Of a stretch of DNA of 25,598 bases, positions 20,381 to 25,598 are shown one piece after another; within the stretch, counting starts at the first letter, position 1; every line of letters starts with the position of its first letter. The notes beneath the pieces are model-generated. The model was given only the letters and a program-made list of their open reading frames with translations, made no database searches and was not told where the DNA came from. Source of the DNA: Phoronis ovalis. Taxonomy: Eukaryota; Phoronida; Phoronidae. A program made the translations under genes and the position numbers. The stretch spans positions 1 to 25,598 of the forward strand of contig JAOXYB010055834.1 in assembly GCA_028565635.1 (NCBI GenBank). Direction: 5' to 3'.

Positions 20381-20889
20381 TTTTTTTTATCCTGAACTGC
20401 ACAACCTTATCAAAATTTTCAACAAGTACCCCCAGGACTACCAGATCCTGTAGTAAATTTATACCCACTGGAATGATAAACATGAATGAGTTGGAAGCTA
20501 CGTATATATGTAAACTTAAACCAAGAAAGTTGACTTGAAATTGAAAATCATGGCAAATTTGATGCAAGAGCATTTTGTGTAAATTAATTTTATTGATTAC
20601 CACTTATATCCCAATGTATCTGTGTATAAATGTAAGGCAACTGGTAGCCTGGCTGATTTTTTCTGTTTAAGATTATAGGCATAAAAGGATATTGTTTGTG
20701 AGAGTTAACACAAATATGTTTATCTGTTATATTTCAGACTTGTAGATAAAGGAAGAGGTACTTCATAATATTACAAGCTAAATAAATGTTTGATTTTGTA
20801 AGAGGACATGTTTTGTGCACATAAAGATTATAGTATTGTCCTATAGAAAGGTATCAGGAAAATCACATTATATTCTGTATGTTAGATAA
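20381..20889. other. Spacer, nothing recognised
   Basis: AT-rich sequence between the minisatellite and the TLR-B 3' flank. No frame, splice pair or repeat of note was seen. Confidence 0.4.
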
Positions 20890-21705
20890 GAAAGATATAA
20901 GTTTATTGTTTGATAGAAACTGAAACATTAAATTTACCTCACATGCTTTTTTGTAAACGCTTTGCACAGATTAGTCCTACAAGATTAGCTTTTTCTTAAT
21001 ATTGATTAAAAATAGGTTATAAATTAGTTTCTAAAATAAAATGGTGTTTTTTTTGCAATTCAGTTATTTTATATTTTTATTATGTTGCAAAGCATCAAAA
21101 CAAATGAACTAATACAAATATATCCACTAAGTATCACAACTTTTGAAAATTAAAAAATCCGGAATGTCTAGATCTTTATTTAAAATGAATTCATAGGAAT
21201 GAGTCGAGTAACCATACAATCATACATAACGAGCCTTTAATAAATATGCTGTAAAAGAAAAAATTCAAGATTTTTGTTTAACAAACTTTACAATTCTTGG
21301 CAGTTCCTGACAATGTCACATTTGTTAAATACAGTGTACTCTTATATAATTAATATCTAAACCACTGAAAGAGTAAACTGAAAATGAAGTTTCTGGCTAT
21401 GTTAGCACAGCCATCTAAAATGTACATTTTGTCAGTTAGATAAGAAAAACAACTAAAGAAGCTCATAACTGAAAAATAATCTTTACATTTTAATTAATTC
21501 TTTTCTGCTTTGAAGAAAAAAAATGTTCTCACAAAGCCACTGTCTAATACAATGTTTTCTTTATCATTAAAGCAGAAAATCTTTCTTCATTGATTCTTTC
21601 TAGATTAATACATGTTATAGGTATATATATTTCTTCAAGTATTAATATAAAATACTTGATAATATAATAATACATTAATCTTATTATAGGAGTGGATTAG
21701 TGCTG
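20890..21705. repeat. TLR-B 3' flank, copy 2
   Basis: This is the 3' flank of TLR-B. Its left part (20890-21300) aligns with 25090-25485 and its right part with 10720-11228. Shared words with the right copy include GATAGAAACTGAAAC/AATAGAAACTGAAAC and TATATTTTTATTATGT. Apart from this homology it holds no gene. Confidence 0.75.
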
Positions 21706-24465
21706 TTAGACACCATGTTGGTCCTCCCCGTTGTCAAGCATAGCTAGTTTCAATCTTTTCCAAAATATGTCTCTGGCTCGACCCTCATCCTCGGGCCATT
21801 CAATATATGTCAAGTGTCTTATGAAACAGCGAAGTTTAGGTTTTAATTCCTCTTTTGGCATTTTTTCTAGAAAAATCATTATTACAAATCGCTTTTTGAG
21901 TTCTAAAAGCCTCATCAGTGCCATCTCTATTTCAAATGTACCCCATTCACTGTTCATGAAATGTCTGGTCATTACAAATAAAGTGCGACGGCTACTTTCA
22001 ATACTCTGGGCTATATTTTGGCTGATTGGCATCCCAGGAATAAAATCTCGTTCATGAATACAGAGTTGAAATCTGTGATCTGGGTTGTCTTCTAATTCTC
22101 GCTTTAATGTATTTTTTACCCAGCCAGAATCCTTCTCATTATAACAAACGAATGCATCATATTGCATTTCAACGTTAACTTGATCATAAACAGCTTGGCG
22201 ATGCTTTCCAAAATAATACCAGTATTTAATATCAAGTCGAAAATATGCCAATAATAACACAGATATTATAATAACAGAAACAAAAATGGATGGAAAAAGA
22301 GTAACAAATATTAAATGATTGTCACAATCAATCCATTTTGTTTCATAATTTTGAAGTGATGTATTTTTTAATTCAGCAGGCCAAGAGCATTTATCTATTA
22401 AGTCCTGATTAAGATTATATTCGTTATCTTTTAACCAGTCACGAAAAGGTCGTAGATCACAACTACATTCAAATTTGTTTTCCAGCAAAGATAAGGATTC
22501 AAGATGAGGTTTGTTTTCAAAAATTTGAACATCTATGAAAATTAAAAGATTCTTATTTAATTTCAATTGGTTAATAAAAAGTAGTGTTGCAAAAACTCCC
22601 TTTCCAATAGATTTAAGGAAGTTTCCACTAAGATCTAATGATTCTAACTTTTTGAAATTGGAAAACATGCCCTCTGTGATATTTGTCATACCTACTGATG
22701 ACATAACTAAAGTCGTTAAGGCTGGCATTTTAATTTGTAATACCCATAATAAATCTTCGATAATTTGGTTATGACTAATATCAAGGTGTTTCAAATTTGA
22801 CATATTAAGTGTTCTGTGCGTTTTTTTATATATAACTTTTATGCTGCCAATACATGGGATGCAGTTTCTCATTTCCAGTCTGATAATAGAAAGTGTCATT
22901 ATAAATCGCAGGCATGGACTCTTTGTGTTATAAAATGCACATGATATGTCATTAAGATACAACTCCTTGATGTTTGGCATGACCAAAAAGGAAATTTTTG
23001 AAGATACACTTTGAAAATTAACATTTGACATATCAACTACCTCTGCATTTGTCATTGTTATATGACCGAAAGCAATTTTCCACGTTCCTATACTATTGAT
23101 CATTAATGTTTTTATAGTTTGTGGTAATTTTGAAAAAAAATTAAGTAAACCTGCAGAGTTAATATAATTTTGGGACAAGATAATAGTCTGGATATTTGAT
23201 AAATTTTGAAATGCATCTGACTGTATATAATTTACATCTGAATCTGTTAAATCTAAAGTTAGTAAATTTGGAATACCTGCAAATGCATATGGTGGTATTT
23301 TGTTCAGTGAATTACGTGTCATAATGAGTTTAGTAAGAGAAGGAATTTGTAACCAGGAAAAAAATTCTGTCTCCATGTTTTCAATTCGTACAATACCATC
23401 TGATATGTCCAAAATTTCTACTGAAGTATTTTGCAAATTTTTAAATAAATATTTAAAAGTATGAACTTCAAAGTTACCGTCAGCAATTGCAGGAGTACAG
23501 CCAATGGTCAAACTTTCAAGTTGAATATCTTGCCTATGATCTGTAAAGTACGAAAAACTGTTTTCTTCAAATTCTGTAATAAAACTGTTCCTTACAATAA
23601 GATTTATTTTTTTTACTACATGGTAATTTGTGAACTGATCATCATCAATCCTGTGAATTAGATTTCTACTCAGGTCTAAAGTTAAGTTATTGTAGGTGAA
23701 AGAATACCACCTGCTCATTATGAAATCTCTTATCTGATTACATGACAAATCGAGGTAAGTTATGTTGGGAAACATAGGTAAATATGGGATGTGTTCCAGT
23801 CCATTATCACTTAAGTTTACAAAATGTAGGTTAGGCATTTCTGGAATATCAGCTAAAACTAATATTGGCATGTAATGACCACTAAATGTGAATTTTTCAA
23901 GTAACGGTAGATGAGCCAAGATTTTCTCTAGATCTACAAAAAGAGGTCTGTCATTTTCTACACTCCTAGGAAGAGAATGTGGAAAAAGTGTCAAGCGTCT
24001 TAAACTGGGCAAGTATTTAAATAATGATTCTTCTATTGTAACGGGAACCATGGGATACAAATTGAGATGAAGAGACTCCAGCATATGCAGACCATCAAAC
24101 ACAGGTCCATGTAAATCAACTGACCAACCACACAGTTTCAAAGACACTGATATCAAGTTTCTAAGTCTTGGAAAGCTGTTAAACCCTAGAGTTTCATTCT
24201 TGCAGATTTCCCTTGTGCGCAAGTATGTTGTATCACTGGGTACTCCATTGACCATTGCTGTAAAGTTATCAAACTCACGACATCTTTCTCTTTTCTCACT
24301 GATTCTGGAGAAACACGCTGTACATGGCAAAAAATCATCACTACAAGTCATATTAGGCTTGTGCAAAGTACACCACTCCCCGTACTTTTTGTAATAATTT
24401 GCACAGATGGAAAAGTTCAGGATTGCAGAAAATGCATAAATCAACGAAATGCATTTCACTAACAT
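21706..24465 (-). CDS. Toll-like receptor TLR-B, 919 aa, intact single-exon CDS
   Basis: A membrane innate immune receptor. Order: signal peptide 1-21; cysteine module C32/C41/C48/C51/C62, with the same C-x8-C-x6-C-x2-C-x10-C spacing as TLR-A; leucine-rich repeats from about 75, with readable motifs such as LTYLDLSCNQI-type strands; central cysteines C509/C518/C535/C538; further repeats (LDLSGNFLKSIG); C-terminal cap with C667/C669/C693/C714; membrane span about 717-742; TIR from 769. Box 1 is YDAFVCYNE, box 2 RDFIPG with Pro810, box 3 FW, all canonical. The start is the first ATG after a likely acceptor (AG at 24494-24493), with about 27 nt of 5'UTR between. Several cysteine clusters in the ectodomain place it nearer protostome-type TLRs than vertebrate ones. 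Ligand and adaptor cannot be inferred. Confidence 0.95.
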   Translation of the reverse strand: MLVKCISLIYAFSAILNFSICANYYKKYGEWCTLHKPNMTCSDDFLPCTACFSRISEKRERCREFDNFTAMVNGVPSDTTYLRTREICKNETLGFNSFPRLRNLISVSLKLCGWSVDLHGPVFDGLHMLESLHLNLYPMVPVTIEESLFKYLPSLRRLTLFPHSLPRSVENDRPLFVDLEKILAHLPLLEKFTFSGHYMPILVLADIPEMPNLHFVNLSDNGLEHIPYLPMFPNITYLDLSCNQIRDFIMSRWYSFTYNNLTLDLSRNLIHRIDDDQFTNYHVVKKINLIVRNSFITEFEENSFSYFTDHRQDIQLESLTIGCTPAIADGNFEVHTFKYLFKNLQNTSVEILDISDGIVRIENMETEFFSWLQIPSLTKLIMTRNSLNKIPPYAFAGIPNLLTLDLTDSDVNYIQSDAFQNLSNIQTIILSQNYINSAGLLNFFSKLPQTIKTLMINSIGTWKIAFGHITMTNAEVVDMSNVNFQSVSSKISFLVMPNIKELYLNDISCAFYNTKSPCLRFIMTLSIIRLEMRNCIPCIGSIKVIYKKTHRTLNMSNLKHLDISHNQIIEDLLWVLQIKMPALTTLVMSSVGMTNITEGMFSNFKKLESLDLSGNFLKSIGKGVFATLLFINQLKLNKNLLIFIDVQIFENKPHLESLSLLENKFECSCDLRPFRDWLKDNEYNLNQDLIDKCSWPAELKNTSLQNYETKWIDCDNHLIFVTLFPSIFVSVIIISVLLLAYFRLDIKYWYYFGKHRQAVYDQVNVEMQYDAFVCYNEKDSGWVKNTLKRELEDNPDHRFQLCIHERDFIPGMPISQNIAQSIESSRRTLFVMTRHFMNSEWGTFEIEMALMRLLELKKRFVIMIFLEKMPKEELKPKLRCFIRHLTYIEWPEDEGRARDIFWKRLKLAMLDNGEDQHGV

Positions 24466-24515
24466 ACTGGAATTTGATGTCTCACTGTGTGCCTGTAAAA
24501 TATATTTATGATAAC
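24466..24515 (-). promoter_or_regulatory. Splice acceptor of a 5'UTR intron upstream of TLR-B
   Basis: On the - strand an AT-rich tract ends in TTTTACAG at 24493, followed by a short leader and the TLR-B ATG. It mirrors the acceptor just upstream of TLR-A, which supports a shared gene structure: non-coding first exon, intron, then a single coding exon. Confidence 0.5.
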
Positions 24516-25089
24516 TAGGTGGCTGAAATGATTGGCAGTTTTAATGCAACAGCAGATTATTTTGTTAAAATTTAAAATAAGTTAAAACGAAAAGAGATCT
24601 AAAAACATATTTTGATAATAAATAAATTTTAGTCTTTTTTATGTGGATAATTTTTAAGCTCATTGACTCATTGTGAAAGGGTATATAACCAGTGTCGTCA
24701 CCTGTAACACTTTGAACCTCCTTCAAACTGATGTTGTAATGTTTTTGGAAGAGAAGATGTTGAATCGACCGTGGTTATAGATTTTGATACAGAAGGCATT
24801 GCTACATGTTACTTTTGAATCTGGGTAGTTAGATCTTATTTTCTGGCTAAGCATGGTGCTTTATTTGAAACTTTCTTGCCAGTTTTCCCCGATTCACGTT
24901 GCATTAATTCTAACAGTACCAGCTAAAACAAACTTGTACTATAGCAAACATTCAAACTGATGCATCTTTGAGAGAAGGCATTTTCCAATCACTTACTGGA
25001 ACTATATAATAATGCGTATAGTTGAAAATTTAATCACTGTGAGTCCTTTTATACCAGAACTGATAATATCTCAATAAAAAAGTAATAAA
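24516..25089. other. Region 5' of TLR-B, nothing firm recognised
   Basis: This should hold the TLR-B first exon and promoter. A TATA-like GTATATAAC occurs at 24680-24688 but its strand and use cannot be decided. No kappa-B site was identified. Confidence 0.35.
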
Positions 25090-25485
25090 TAGGATATTTG
25101 TTTGTTGATTAATAGAAACTGAAACCTCAAATTTATCTCGTGACTTTCTGTGCTACTTATGAACAGTTAGTATCATGATTCATACAAGATAAGCTTAATT
25201 AATTGGTTATGAAGTAGTTTCTGCAACAAAATGTAGTGATTTTTTTGCAGTTAAGTTTATATTTTTATTATGTCACAAAGCACTATAACAAATAAACTAC
25301 TATGACTAAATTTTTTAGTCAGTCTCCACTTTTGTAGAAAAGCCTAGTATAGATCACATTCATAAAAGTAAGTCGAGCAAACGTTTTATGAACAGATATA
25401 TAACAAGCTTGTAATAATGATGATGCAGTAAATAAATTCCCAGACCCTTGTTTAATACAAGCCTAACAATAGTCTTTTCACAGCT
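25090..25485. repeat. TLR-B 3' flank, copy 3, at right edge
   Basis: This aligns with 20890-21300: AATAGAAACTGAAACCTCAAATTTA, read in two halves, against GATAGAAACTGAAACATTAAATTTA; then TATATTTTTATTATGTCACAAAGCA against TATATTTTTATTATGTTGCAAAGCA, and AGTCGAG with flanks. Homology fades near 25485. In both other copies such a flank is followed on the right by a TLR coding region in - orientation. Confidence 0.75.
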
Positions 25486-25534
25486 GTTCTATTAGTTCAG
25501 ACCTACCAAGTCTCACGCAACCACGCATGCGGCA

Positions 25535-25575
25535 CTGAATCTCACGCATACCAACGAATCTCACGCATACCTAAA
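25535..25575. repeat. Short tandem GAATCTCACGCATACC
   Basis: GAATCTCACGCATACC occurs twice, 19 bp apart (about 25537 and 25556). A diverged TCTCACGCAACC precedes them at about 25511. It starts just after the TLR-B flank homology fades. Confidence 0.6.
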
Positions 25576-25598
25576 AATCATCTTTTTGTTCGCAAACA

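Noticed and set aside
21731-22057. 108-codon + strand frame
   Set aside because: Antisense shadow of the TLR-B TIR-coding region. The same shadow occurs over psi-B.

Overview
The window is AT-rich, intron-containing animal DNA. It holds part of an IGHMBP2-type helicase gene on the + strand and a cluster of Toll-like receptor (TLR) genes and TLR pseudogenes on the - strand. Single-exon TLR coding regions, several cysteine clusters in the ectodomain, tandem TLR copies and abundant short minisatellites suggest a mollusc, most likely a bivalve. The species cannot be fixed from sequence alone.

Layout. 1-4662 is intronic or intergenic and rich in short tandem and hairpin-forming repeats. 4663-8128 carries eight consecutive exons of an IGHMBP2 (SMUBP-2) orthologue, from just after the Walker B motif to the first half of the R3H domain. 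Their junctions are all phase-compatible and give 372 codons. The rest of R3H and the AN1 zinc finger were not found. 8819-9752 is a decayed TLR fragment (psi-A). 9895-10650 is an unrecognised, broken coding remnant. 11229-12385 is a 5'-truncated, frameshifted TLR (psi-B). 13901-13960 is a relic copy of the last visible IGHMBP2 exon. 14740-18045 is an intact TLR (TLR-A, 1101 aa) and 21706-24465 a second intact TLR (TLR-B, 919 aa). 25090-25485 is one more copy of the TLR-B 3' flank, which suggests the array continues to the right.

How it fits together. The order is [IGHMBP2 exon, psi-A, psi-B] then [relic IGHMBP2 exon, TLR-A, TLR-B]. This reads as one ancestral A-B TLR pair, lying convergent to or inside IGHMBP2, that was duplicated as a block. 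The left block then decayed and the right block stayed open. Both intact receptors have signal peptide, N-terminal cysteine module, leucine-rich repeats, a central four-cysteine island, further repeats, a C-terminal cysteine cap, one membrane span and a cytoplasmic TIR domain. TLR-A is unusual twice over. It has about 185 extra, basic, Asn/Lys/Ser-rich residues between signal peptide and cysteine module, and the BB-loop proline of its TIR box 2 is leucine. No RNA genes, CRISPR arrays or autonomous transposons were recognised.
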